A stretch of 64,000 bases of DNA from Conchocele bisecta (lineage: Eukaryota; Mollusca; Bivalvia; Lucinida; Thyasiridae), in contig CM055278.1 in the NCBI GenBank assembly GCA_029237695.1, forward strand, positions 78,203,817 to 78,267,816, in the 5' to 3' direction. Positions within the stretch are counted from its first letter, which is position 1. Every line of letters starts with the position of its first letter. The notes under the pieces are model-generated. The model saw only the letters and a program-made list of their open reading frames with translations, searched no databases and had not been told where the DNA came from. The translations under genes were made by a program, and so were the position numbers. Positions 47,920 to 58,277 of the stretch are shown here, piece by piece.

Positions 47920-48380
47920 ATTTTGTGGAAGTGTGGATGCCAATTTTTCATGAAATGTATTTGCAGAACCTGTGATATTTTCTGTCATTGATGCCGAAAA
48001 TTTACGAAATTTTCATAGCAAATGCGGAGTAATTCTATTCCGCACTTACTATGAACATTTCCTTGGCTTTCTACGTCATTTAACCCTACACACAACAATT
48101 GTCGTCTGCTGTTGCTTATATATCTTGCTTATTTCTCAATAAAAACATGGTTTGACAGCACTTCAGAATCATTTCCAATGGAAATGATTCTGAAGTGCTG
48201 TCAAAGCATGTTGTAAATTATTCTAAAGTGCTGTGCAAGCATGTTTTTGATGATAAAAATGGAAAATAGAAAATAAACAGCAGACGACAAAAAAATTAAG
48301 ATAGCGGTTTAATGGTTAATATCATAAATTTTGTAAATATTTTTCCTGAGAGATCAAACTTCTTGGGTACAAAATCGCAT
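47920..48380. mobile_element. F8 MITE split by an F2 insertion
   Basis: The left part has TTTTCATAGCAAATGCGGAG, ATTCCGCACTTACTATGAAC and TACGTCATT. The right part resumes ATCATAAATTTTGTAAATAT and TCTTGGGTACAAAATCGCAT. In the copy at 29600-29815 these flanks are continuous. Confidence 0.7.
48084..48315. mobile_element. Palindromic MITE, family F2, with TTAA target site
   Basis: Flanked by TTAA at 48080-48083 and 48316-48319, with ends CCCTACAC and TTTAATGG. Uninterrupted F8 copies have no such insert. Supports a piggyBac-type mechanism for F2. Confidence 0.75.
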
Positions 48381-49225
48381 GGCTCCATATAAGGCTCCAC
48401 AATGGTCACACATGTTCTAAGAGTTTGTATTCTGGCCGGTGCCCGAACATTTAACATCAGTTTTGTGACCTTTGCCAGGCCTTGTTGACCCTGGTAAGGT
48501 CGGCGGTAGTCATGGTATTGGCAGGTAGACTGGAGTAACTATCTGATAATAATTATATTGTACAGACTTTCTACTATAGATGTGTACCTCTAACAATTAT
48601 GGGCATCCATTTTTCAGCTGAATGCTCAAGATTTACCTCTAAATATACATGAGCCTCGAAGAATGTCTAGTTTGTGTAAATGTTTTTTCTACTTTCTCAA
48701 CAAAAATATGGAACAAGTTATTTAACCCATTTCATGCCGAGGATATGCCATTTTGGTTGGGGAAAATCATAAATATTTTCTTTAAATGTTCTTAGAAGTA
48801 TATGCCGTGACCACCATTTGACCCGTCTCATCGAGACGGTTCAAATGAGTGGTCGCAACATATACTTTCATCAAGAAATAACAAAAACCTGTTTGCCTGG
48901 CTTTACAGGACCATAGCTGTTGATAAACACCAATAAACAAACAAACATGCACGTAAAGGTGTATTCCGCATGTAATGGGTTAATTATTTAAATCTTTGTG
49001 TGGAGAAAACTACACATTTTCAAACTTGCTGATGAGGTTAATAGTTGTGTAAAATAGCATGGGTCATAATCTTGGGCATTGCTGAACAAATGGCTGGCTC
49101 GAATAGTTAACTCTCGATGACAAAAATATTATCATTTGCAGTGCATAGTGCTGGAGGTGAGCACTTATATATAGTTATAGGAGAAAATATGTCTCATCGC
49201 ATGTGGGATATCTGCCAAAGAATTT
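48381..49225. other. Non-coding stretch with an F3 MITE
   Basis: F3 core at 48770-48890 (TTTGACCCGTCTCATCGAGA then CGGTTCAAATGAGTGGTCGC). A small S1 tail at 48900-48945. Otherwise unique. Confidence 0.6.
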
Positions 49226-49470
49226 TTAACTCTTTGTATGCTAGCGGTGCAAATAGCATCCAACAAATTACCAGTATGTAGCTTATTTCTCTCTGTAAAT
49301 ATGTCTTGGAGAATTTCATTAGAATTGCGTCCTCGGGACTCGCTTCTAATGAAATTCCCAGACATATTCATGATATTTACAGGGAGAAATAAAAGAAAAT
49401 ATAATTAATTGTTGTCTGCTATTTTTGAACTATTTATAGCCCACAAATTTCCCAGCATGCAAGGAGTTAA
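49226..49470. mobile_element. Palindromic MITE, family F4 (TTAA ends)
   Basis: TTAACTCTTTGTATGC and GCATGCAAGGAGTTAA are 16-bp inverted ends with two mismatches. The centre ATTTCATTAGAATTGCGTCC folds back. Second copy of 4793-5111. Confidence 0.8.
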
Positions 49471-49973
49471 TTAACTAAAATGATTTCAAGAGTTTGTGAA
49501 CATCACAGAGCAATTTAATTACGCCTTGCTGTGAAACCTTTACCACCTACATGTATAATAAATGTAATAAAAATTACTTTCTGGGTAATTTTGCCAAGAT
49601 ATAGGTGCCCGATTTGAAAGATGGGGGTGGGGGGGGGGGGGGGGGTTTGTAGAACAATCTCAAAGGTTGGTGAAATGTGTGGAATTTAAATGCTCTGAAA
49701 TGTTAGCAAACTTCATATCATTTACAAAGAGATTACTGGAAATTTGCAAATATTTGTTTGGTCTATATCTTTCATACGATAAGGCACGTCATCTTCTGGT
49801 TGGGCTCGTATACAACTATAAAGCTGGTTTTGTGGATTGTTCAATTACTATACAACAGTATTTCTGTATAATATAAATAATTTGTTATTGACAAACACCG
49901 AGTCGTTTTGTATGAGACCCACTTTCACTGTTTACCCATTTCATATCAGATACCCATTGGCATGTAAAAAATA
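49471..49973. other. Non-coding stretch
   Basis: Contains an ~18-base run of G near 49628-49647. A 69-codon + strand frame at 49667 has no recognisable feature. Confidence 0.5.
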
Positions 49974-50139
49974 CAGTGAAACCTCACTAAACCGGACACC
50001 CTGGGAGGTTTCATTGCAAATCAGACATTTGATCATTCTGAGCCATAGCAGACATTATCACCCGAGATAAACGACCAAGAAACTCGTCAAAAATAAGATC
50101 ACAGGTGTTTTCTTGGTGTCAAGTTTAGAGGTTCCACTG
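49974..50139. mobile_element. Short TA-flanked MITE, CAGTGAAACCTC ends
   Basis: CAGTGAAACCTCACTAAACC faces GTTTAGAGGTTCCACTG, flanked by TA on both sides (49972-49973, 50140-50141). The CAGTGRAACCTC terminus is of the type seen in pogo/Tigger elements. A further end lies near 51095-51125. Confidence 0.7.
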
Positions 50140-50253
50140 TATGTTGTACCGGTAATTTATGGCTGAAGTATCTAAATTTAAAAACATTTTTGTTGTTTCA
50201 CCCATGATAGTGGAATGTGAGACACAATCAGGTGTCGGCAACAATTTTGGAAG

Positions 50254-50439
50254 TACCGTAATTATTCTAATAAACGCCCCCGGGGCTATGCAATTTTCTG
50301 AATTAGTTGTGGCATTAAAATTGCATAAAAACACAGAAACTTTTATTCCGAGATGACCTTGCTATGTGAAAACAAAAGAATTTTGACTGAAAATATCAGA
50401 GATTATTATAGAGGGGGCTACTATTAAATAAATACAGTA
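50254..50439. mobile_element. Compact copy of the 1-2078 element
   Basis: TACCGTAATTATTCTAATAA then ACGCCCCCGGGGCTATGCAA matches, inverted, the right end at 2041-2078. GAGGGGGCTACTATTA at the other end matches, inverted, the left end. Only one partial copy of the minisatellite unit is present. Confidence 0.75.
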
Positions 50440-50499
50440 CCGCCAAATTTCGCATATATCTCTATCCTTTAGTCAGATCATTACTAAACTTCATCGTAG

Positions 50500-50680
50500 G
50501 TGGCAGGTGGGAGGATGCGATGTGTAATTTAACGATCAGGATTCATCCTTACCGGAATCCCGACTATAGACTTGGTTTGACCCTCGCGTCGTTGGAAATC
50601 GAACCCGTTGACCCGGCCTTAAATGGCCTCAGCCGTTGATAGACGGTTAAACATCAATAAACAAACAAACAAAAACTAAA
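50500..50680 (+). mobile_element. Internally deleted S1 copy
   Basis: GGTGGCAGGTGGGAGGATGC joined to GAACCCGTTGACCCGGCCTT and ending ATAAACAAACAAACAAA; the middle ~230 bp is missing. Confidence 0.75.
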
Positions 50681-51509
50681 CAGTAGCTTCCTCACATTGA
50701 TAGCTATCCATCCAGTGTCACTCAGGTGATTTTGACCTTCACCTTGGTGACCGTAGCCTTAGTGTCATCATCAGCTTCCTTACATCGATACCTAAATACC
50801 CCAGGTCATTTTGGTGACCTTGACCTACTTTTCTCGCAATAAAGGTCACATCCGTCAAAACTTGGATGTACATCCAAATTTTGTGTATCTCCAGATACAT
50901 TTGTTAGATGGGCGCCAAACGTCATCGGCAACTTCCTTACATCGATAGTCGGCCTAGGCTAGTCCTAGTGGATGGCCCTTTGGATGTGGTGTCCCTGATC
51001 AAATCGCCACACATACATGTAGCCGCTTCTCGTTTCAATAATACAGTGAATTGGTTATTGGTGTTTAACGGCCTATCAACAGCTACGGTCATGTAAACCA
51101 GACAGCTTAGAGAGGTTTCACTGTACATCAGGCATTTGATCACTGAGCCATAGTTGTGCGTTATAGGAGGTTAGTATTGTGATTGGGAAAGAATACCCGA
51201 CAATACTTGAGAAACAGGATTGGCGAGGCTGGCAAATCCCACTTTCATTTCCGTGTTGACCAGAGAATTTTTTCCCATTCACCGCACCCACGAGGATTAA
51301 AAATGTAGTACTTACGTTACACACTGTAGCACTTGGTGGTCACGTATACAATTTATGAATTGGATCGGTGGAGAACTGTAGGACTAGTTCGCTGTACAAG
51401 CCAAGAATGGGAATTTCGGAGTCGAAAAAGGGTGACAACACTAAGATTTGAGGAACAGCGCATTACACCCTAGTAGTCCGGTATGCGAAGTGAATTATGG
51501 ACATAACGG
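50681..51509. other. Non-coding stretch with repeat pieces
   Basis: 50700-50930 has CTTCCTTACATCGATA-type units with GTGACCTTGACC. 51095-51125 is a Tigger-like end. 51160-51295 is an F9 palindrome (GATTGGGAAAGAATACCCGA facing GAGAATTTTTTCCCATTCAC). No gene. Confidence 0.55.
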
Positions 51510-51833
51510 ACAAGTAGCCGATTTCATCAAAATTGCAAAGTATACTTATCTAGCAAAGTATACTTTGAGGGAGTAATCATTTATTTTTCCCGAAATGCAC
51601 TATTTCATATAGAACTAACGACTGCATATATTTGATGATTAAAAGTATGCAGAATTATTATACTGCATTTATTACATTTATTACATTATCACAGCCAAAA
51701 TGGCTGTGATAATGTAATAAATTCAGTATAATAAAAAATAATAAATTTATCCTTAAATTGAAAATTTCTCCCTCAAAGTAAACTTTGCTAGATAAGTATA
51801 CTTTGCAATGTTGGTGAAATAGGTTACTGGACA
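51510..51833. mobile_element. Palindromic MITE with GTATACTT arms
   Basis: ATTGCAAAGTATACTTATCT then AGCAAAGTATACTTTGAGGG faces its inverse at 51772-51812. A perfect inner palindrome TTACATTATCACAGCCAAAA then TGGCTGTGATAATGTAA lies at the centre. Confidence 0.8.
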
Positions 51834-52280
51834 TAACGGACCAGACCAAATTTCTGAATACAACGGACCAGATTTCTGGACATAACGGACCATGTGCTTG
51901 GACAGAACGGACCATATATAAAACTTAACAAAATGTACAAAGTTTCATCTTTTAGCCTTTAGTAGATTAATGTGGACTTAAAATTTGTACATTTTGTCTT
52001 GGTAAACGATATTTTTGATGAATTGAACTCTCTAAACATGTGTTAATTTGAACTGCTGGGACATTGTAGTAGTAGTAAGGGAGTCAAAATGATACCACCT
52101 ACCGTGATATAATTTATAACCCTCTATAATACCCCCACCACCCCCGAAAATCAAAAAATTGGTTAACGAGGAAAATTGGGTCTCCCGACAGCAAATTTAT
52201 GAATTTTTTGAGAAAATAATTTTGAAAAGAGGGAGTCCCAATTATATTGGTAATTGACTTTTGAAAAAAGTCGAAATCAT
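51834..52280. other. Junction region left of the Polinton genes
   Basis: Starts with three GGACATAACGGACCA-like repeats (51832-51915). From about 52060 the sequence is AT-rich with no repeat I recognise and leads to the zinc-finger ORF. The left terminus of the Polinton should lie here (Polintons end in long inverted repeats starting AG and have 6-bp target duplications), but without the right end it cannot be fixed. Confidence 0.4.
52174..52243. terminator. Hairpin 3' of the zinc-finger ORF
   Basis: AATTGGGTCTCCC faces GGGAGTCCCAATT (12 of 13 pairs) around a 44-base loop, 38 bp beyond the stop of the - strand ORF. Could mark an end-of-transcript structure or part of the element's terminal repeat. 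Role inferred only from position. Confidence 0.3.
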
Positions 52281-52562
52281 TCATGTAAGTACAAGTTTAT
52301 ATTCCTCATTTTTCTTCTCCGATATAGCTAATTTATTTCGCAGATCAGCAACTAATTCTACCAGCTCTAGTCTACCACGTTCACCTGTAGCCACCTGACA
52401 GCGTAGTTGCTTATGTCTACAAAGAGTTTGGGCACTAACGAATTTACAAGGGCATCTAGGGCATTGAAATTGTGGGGGGACACAAGGAAACTTTCTACGT
52501 CTCGCTAGATGCCTTCGTAGATAGTCTTTACACGTAAACGTCTTACAAGTCTCACACTCCAT
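52281..52562 (-). CDS. Small C2H2/C2HC zinc-finger protein with coiled-coil tail
   Basis: 93 codons from ATG at 52562. Two Cys/His clusters: CETCKTFTCKDYLRRH (first half of a classical finger, with a Cys eight residues on instead of a second His) and CPRCPCKFVSAQTLCRHKQL followed by a Cys (a C-x2-C-x12-H-x4-C finger). The C-terminal ~30 residues (LELVELVADLRNKLAISEKK) have heptad-like leucines and may dimerise. The frame is intact, unlike its neighbours. It probably belongs to the Polinton, because it lies divergent to PolB and the Tc1 transposon is what separates them now. A DNA-binding regulatory role is an inference from the fingers. Tc1 sits 10 bp upstream of the start, so its promoter has been displaced. 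Confidence 0.6.
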   Translation of the reverse strand: MECETCKTFTCKDYLRRHLARRRKFPCVPPQFQCPRCPCKFVSAQTLCRHKQLRCQVATGERGRLELVELVADLRNKLAISEKKNEEYKLVLT

Positions 52563-52572
52563 TATATATGTA

Positions 52573-54141
52573 TACTGAGCAAAACTAGAAACGTCCCTCC
52601 ATGTTTAAGGAAAGATTCATCAAAAACCAAAAGGGTTACTTTTAAAAATCAAAATGGAAAAACAAGTTTATTCATTTCTGTATCAAAGCCAATAAATTGC
52701 ATTTGGATATCTTGTTAAATATTCGAGAGATAACCGGCCAAGGGCGGTAGGGGTCAAAATCAAAAATCACAAAAACTCAGAAATGTGTTACTTAATGTTT
52801 AGAGATGGAATTTCAATAAGTAATGTGGCAAATTCAGTAAATCTCGTTAGTACCGAGTGTGGCCACCATTTGCATGAATGCATGCAATGATCCTACGCCG
52901 CATCGACGTGACGTAACGCAATACCAGTGCGTTGGGCAAATTCCTCCATTCCCGTTGTAACGCCCGTGTAAGATCACGAACATTGTCAATCTGATGGTTA
53001 GCTCGTGCTTTGCGGCCCAGCTCATCCCATATGTGCTCAATGGGATTGAGATCCGGGGAGACCGCGGGCCATGGCATGACGTCGACGTTGTTTTGCTGTA
53101 AGTATTGAGTGGTGACCCTGGCTACGTGAGGGCGGGCATTGTCGTGCACCAGGACCATGCTGACGGATAAATGGTAAGGCATGTGCATTTAGCACATCTC
53201 CAACATAACGTTGTGCATTGATGTTGCCTTGTACAACAACCAAATCTGTCTTCCGGTTTCCCATGATCCCACCCCAGACCATTACGCTCCCTCCCCCAAA
53301 CCTGTTCTTCTCAACAATGCAACAATCGGTGAATCTTTCATTTTTACGCCTGTATACCCGTAATCTTCCGTCAGCATGACTAACTGTGAACCGAGATTCA
53401 TCGGTGAACAAAACTCGGTTCCAGTCAGCCCTTCTCCAGTTCAGATGACGTCGCGCCCATAACAGTCTGGCAGCACGGTGACGTTGGGTCATTATCTGAC
53501 CAGTGTACGGGCGGCGTGCCCGGATTGGTTGGGCGTTACGACGTAACCGGTTGCGAATGGTCTGCCCTGAGACACCGTATCGCCTAGCAGTGACTGTGGC
53601 TGCCAATCGACGTTGACGTAAGTGCATCAACGTAATGTAACGATCGGCTCTAGCCGTCGTTACACGAGGCCTACCAGGTCGCTGCCGGTCGTGAACAGCC
53701 CCAGTCTGCTGGTACCGGGCTGCAAGACGATCAATCGTCTTCCGACAGCAACCAAACCGAGGCGCGACCGCCCTGGCGGCCATCCCACCCGCAAACATCC
53801 CAATTGCCTGATTTCGCTCGTTTTCGGAAAGCCGTGGCATATCGAAAATCAGTGAAAAATTAAAAAAGTTTTTTAATTTTCCGAATAGCCCCTATCGCAT
53901 GAATGGTACGACATGAACTGAATCACCTTATCGATGACAAGTATAGCGTGCACGTGCACAAAGTGGAAATCAACGTTCCGGTCACTGGCCGCTATGTAAA
54001 CCGTGTGTATCGGCTAAACTCTACACGATCGTATTCTGAACATCGCCACGGTTTAAAATACATGTACTTTGAACATGTGGTACATACATAGACAGAGCTA
54101 CACCGGCTATAAAACAGGGACGTTTCTAGTTTTGTTGAGTA
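52573..54141 (-). mobile_element. Tc1-type DNA transposon inserted in the Polinton
   Basis: 1569 bp with 26-bp inverted ends: left 52573-52598, right 54116-54141, 24 of 26 bases identical, inner part CAAAACTAGAAACGTCCCT. Flanked by TA (52571-52572 and 54142-54143), the Tc1/mariner target duplication. It carries one broken transposase gene on the - strand. Inserted between the zinc-finger ORF and PolB. Confidence 0.93.
52847..53840 (-). pseudogene. Tc1-type DD34E transposase, one frameshift
   Basis: The span corresponds to about 331 codons, near the ~340 usual for Tc1 transposases. From the N-terminus: a helix-turn-helix (GGMAARAVAPRFGCCRKTID), a GRPR-like motif (RPGRPRVTT), a second helix-turn-helix (RRYGVSGQTIRNRL), then the catalytic core. 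The first Asp is in LFTDESRF; the second Asp in VHDNARPH; the Glu in SPDLNPIEHIWDE, 34 residues after the second Asp, so DD34E. The glycine-rich GGGSVMVWGG segment is present. A single frame change near 53155-53165 lies just before the second catalytic Asp, so this copy is inactive unless the break is a sequence error. TIRs and both TA sites remain, so it could be mobilised in trans. Confidence 0.92.
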
Positions 54142-54143
54142 TA

Positions 54144-54238
54144 TATAACCTATAAAATTTATCTGTTCAATTGGACGTGAAAAAAACATTATGTAAATTT
54201 TTGATGTCCAATTGAACAGATAAATTTTATAGGTTATA
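54144..54238. promoter_or_regulatory. Perfect 33-bp inverted repeat upstream of PolB
   Basis: Arms 54144-54176 and 54206-54238 are exact inverses (TATAACCTATAAAATTTATC and onward to GGAC), with a 29-base loop. Without the Tc1 insertion it would lie in a ~140-bp gap between the divergent zinc-finger and PolB starts. The arms carry TATAAAA and TTATA, so each could supply a TATA-like element in one direction. Function is inferred from position. Confidence 0.5.
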
Positions 54239-54273
54239 CAAAAGTATATATACAAAAGTATAATACAGAAAAT

Positions 54274-57200
54274 ATGATAACGCCAGAAACTAGAGCAGAA
54301 ATAGAAAGTTTGAGAAGAGAAGCCGAATCTCTAGGGATTACTTATAGTACACGGTTGAGAGTTAGGGGGTTGACAAAGCTGATAAATGCCACAAAGAATG
54401 AGGCGTTTATGAAGCGGTTTACCCGCGCCTATAAAAGAGGGGCATTTACAAACCTCTCACTAGCGGAGGAAGTTGGTAACAGAATTCAAAAAGAAAGTAT
54501 TGCGGAGTTAAGGGCTAGTGTAATAAAACCTTCAAGCACCAATAATTTGTCCCAAATTAGACACACAGGTGGCCCAATACAAAATAATAATAAGAAAAAA
54601 TCTCTCGTTCGCGCGATAGTGGAAAAAGGTGAAGAAATATTGGGGGCTCACGATGAAACATTGGAAAAGGTAGAAAATGGAAGACGGGTAGTTACATTAT
54701 CCTTTCGTAAAAACATTAACATTAACGAGTCCGAACGCATGTCCGAGAAACTCGCTCCGTATCTAACAACCAATTTTTATTTGAGATATTCATATTCTTA
54801 CAAGCTAGAACATATGGAGGAAATTAAAAATGGAAAACCTGTAACTATAATAATGCACAAAAATCTCGGTGGTAGCGAACCACTATCATCAATGAAAACC
54901 GTTAAAAAATGGCTGTCAGATAAGGAGCAAACACGAATAATGTCCGATAAAATAGACACACCGAATACAAAGTGGAAGTTTGTAAGATGGGTAGAGGTTT
55001 TCGTAAAGCTAATACAGGGTAGTAGGGGAAAAGATTTGGGACTACAATCCAAAGAAGCGGCAGGAGGAGAACTTCCAGAATGGCTGAAGAATAAAAAAGG
55101 TATGTATTCTTTAGATAAGTATAATGACGACCTTTGTCTGTTCAGGTGTCTAGCTATGCATATGACAGATAAAAGACCCGACAGATGTACAGAAAAGGCG
55201 AAAGAACTTAGTAAGCAATATTTTGGTAGTAATGTGGTTTCATCAATTCCTTTTTCAGATCTGAAAAAGGTTGAAGAGTTTTTTAAAATCGGTATAGAAG
55301 TATATCAACCAACTGAATGTAACGTATGGTGGTTGAAAAAGGTACCAGCGCACTATAAGGTAATAGGTAATAAACCAATGACAATAGGACTGTTTAATAA
55401 TCACGCATTTCTGATAAAAAACCTTAAAAACAATCTAAAATATTTACGCCTGCGATAATTGCAAGCAGAAATTCACAAAAGCGAGTAATATGAAGAGACA
55501 TGGACCAAAATGTATGAAAGGTGAGACAAAAGTAGTATGTGATGGTAATTATTTAGAGCGCCCGCGTTCGTCGTTCAAGAAAGCGTTCTACCCAAAAAGT
55601 TCTAACAGTTATGGGGCGATCGATTGGATGTACTCTGGAAAAGCGCGAGGGAATTCACATTCACCACGAACAGTGTGGACACGGGGGTGAAAGATGGATT
55701 TTAGGAGCTCCAGTAGATGGATACTGTCCAGTACCAATACCGTATATCAATATCACGGCTGTTACTGGCACGGGTGTGAGATTCATGCAAAGCATAGAAA
55801 AGAAGAACGCGCATCCACTATGAGAAGAGATACACTTATTAGAAGAAGCAAAGAATTCAACCTAGTAGTTATGTGGGAATGCGAATTTCAAAGAACTGGT
55901 AAAGACATAAAGATCGGTTGCGACACTACTCTTTATCCATATCAGATAGTATACGATTTTGAGGCATATCTCAACCCAGAATTTGAAACTCTCGGTAATA
56001 ATCTAGAGTACGAAGCCGAGCACGTTCCGGTAAGCGTTAGTATAGGAGATAATTTCTCAGGAACAGTAACTCATATTTGTAATAAAGATCCCGCAAAACT
56101 TATAGAAAAATTCGTAGAAGATTTGAAAGTCAGGGGAAAAGCTATAAGAGAAGAAGTGTGGTCAAGATATGGGTTTAATACAGAACATTTACGTAAAAAC
56201 CAAATCGCCAAGATCGAACAGTGGATAGAGCAAGTACCGGTTATAGGTTTTAACAGCAGTAAGTACGATATAAACTTAATAAAGAAATACCTAGTAGGCG
56301 AACTGGCATCAACAACAAAGAAAGTAATGGTCGGAAAACGTGCAAACGCAACAATATTTCTATTTACTCCAGAGTTTAGATTTCTTGATGTAATACTTTA
56401 TCTAGGACCCGGTGTAAGTTACGATAGTTGGATAAAAGCCTACGAATGCAAAGGACAGAAATCTTTCTTTCCTTATGAGTGGTTCGATTCTCCAGACAAA
56501 CTGGATTACCCAGGACTACCGGATATAGAGAATTGGTATTCCAAACTATCTGGGAAAATGTTAATAGATGAAACAGAATTAAGTAAATGTCGTAGAATTT
56601 TCGAAGAAAATAATATGAAAACTTTCAGAGATTGGTTGAAATATTATAACGGTTTAGATGTAGCACCGTTCCTAGAAGCGGTGGAAAAAATGTGTGAATA
56701 ATTTTATAAACACAGAGGTGTGGATATTTTCAAAGATGCGATAACACTACCTGGAGTAGCTATACAATATTTATTGAGAGGAACCATTAAAGAACAAAAA
56801 TCTTCAAAGACGATTATACCGGAGGATGCTCTATATGCACCAAAGAAGAAACATACGAAATGATGAAGGACGCTCTAGTTGGCGGTCATCAATAGTATTT
56901 TACACGATATGCAGAAGCTGGTGTTTCAAATATTAGAGTGGGTTCCAAACCGTGCAAGGCTGTTTTGGGGTACGACGCAAACGCGTTATATTTATTCGTA
57001 CGTTAAATAAAGAGATGCCGTGTGGGAGAGAAACTATACACCATATAGATACCCCACATAACCCTAAATTTATTAAAAAGTTTTGTAAAAGAGTTTTATC
57101 TGGAGACTGGTTTGGGTTTGCGGAGGTGGATATAGAAGTTCCACACAACTTAAAAGATAAGTTTTCTGAAATGTCCCCAATATTTATAAACAGAGAAGTA

Positions 57201-58241
57201 GAGGTTGATGAAGTTCCCACACACATGATAAAATATTTGGAAGATACTGGAAGAACTAGAGGAAATGGAAGAAAATTGGTGGGATCTATGTCGGCCACCA
57301 AAGTATTGCTGTACGCGCCACTGTTGAAATGGTATTTAAAACACGGCCTAGAAATAACGAGAGTTCATCGTGTTATAGATTATATTAGCGGAAAACCATT
57401 TGAATGGTTCGCAAAAGAAGTTACAGCCGCAAGACGAACGGGCGATGTAGAACCAAATAAGAAAAAACCAGTAGCCGACATAATGAAATTATTAGGAAAC
57501 TCGTGTTGTGGAAAAATGATAGAGGCAACTGAGAGACATTTAAATACGACATATACACAAAACGAAACCTGTGTTAACAAAGCATTAAGATCTGCATTCT
57601 TTGACGATTTGGAAGAGATAGGAGATGCGTACGAAATATCTTCAAGAAAACCCAGGCGTGCGGTAAAGAGACCATTCCATTGTGGAATAGCGGTTTATCA
57701 ACTAGCTAAATTGAGAATGTTGCAATTTTACTACGAATTTCTTGACAAATACGTAAAAAGAGAAGACTTTGAATTAATACAGATGGATACGGATAGTATG
57801 TATATAGGAGTTAGTGGAAAAACGATAGAGGAATTGATTAGACCTAACTTACTAGACGGGTTTGAAAAAAGAAAAAAAGAAATGGTTGGCTTGGGATAAA
57901 TGGAGCGAAAGAGAGCCCGGACTTTTCAAAATGGAATTTAGCGGAGATAGGGCGATAGCGTTATCTAGTAAGTGTTATTTTGTAGAAAAAATTTAATTCT
58001 ATTAATAAAAACTCTGCGAAAGGAATGTCCAAGAGAACTAACAATTTAAATTGGGATAGATATAAACGAGTACTAAGTGAAACTACAGAAGATGGAAAAC
58101 ACATTATAGATGTAGCACAAAATAGGGGATTTAAAATGAAAGACGGTGTTATGAAAACGTACTGTCAACAAAAATTAGGACTCGGCATACTACGATAAAA
58201 GACGTGTGTTACCAGACGGAATACATACAGAACCTCTCTAA
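54274..58241 (+). pseudogene. polB: Polinton protein-primed DNA polymerase B, multiply frameshifted
   Basis: About 1320 codons. Domains in order: an N-terminal region; an OTU-like protease module (DDLCLFR, C288; NNHAFLIK, H377); a C2H2-like finger (55445-55510, YACDNC then HGPKC); a Vsr-like nuclease module (VDGY, YQYHGCYWHGC, WECEF; 55700-55890); 3'-5' exonuclease motifs YDFEAY (55952) and GFNSSKYDINL (56246); palm motif A YDANALYL (56971), motif B KLLGNSCCGK (57486) and motif C MDTDSMY (57779). The C-terminus ends near 58241. Breaks: frame changes near 55440, 55630, 55725, 56850, 56995, 57880, 57990 and 58185, and in-frame stops at 56699-56701 and about 56893. The changes near 55630 and 55725 compensate each other. 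The start ATG at 54274 is the first after the inverted repeat. It would copy the element from protein-primed ends. Confidence 0.93.
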
Positions 58242-58277
58242 TGATTTATTTAATAATTTTGAAAAAAATTAAGAAAA

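Noticed and set aside
51834..52280. Exact left terminus of the Polinton
   Set aside because: Several AG dinucleotides could start the terminal repeat, but the right end is outside the window, so none can be chosen.
53622..53855. 77-codon + strand frame
   Set aside because: Antisense to the Tc1 transposase helix-turn-helix region.
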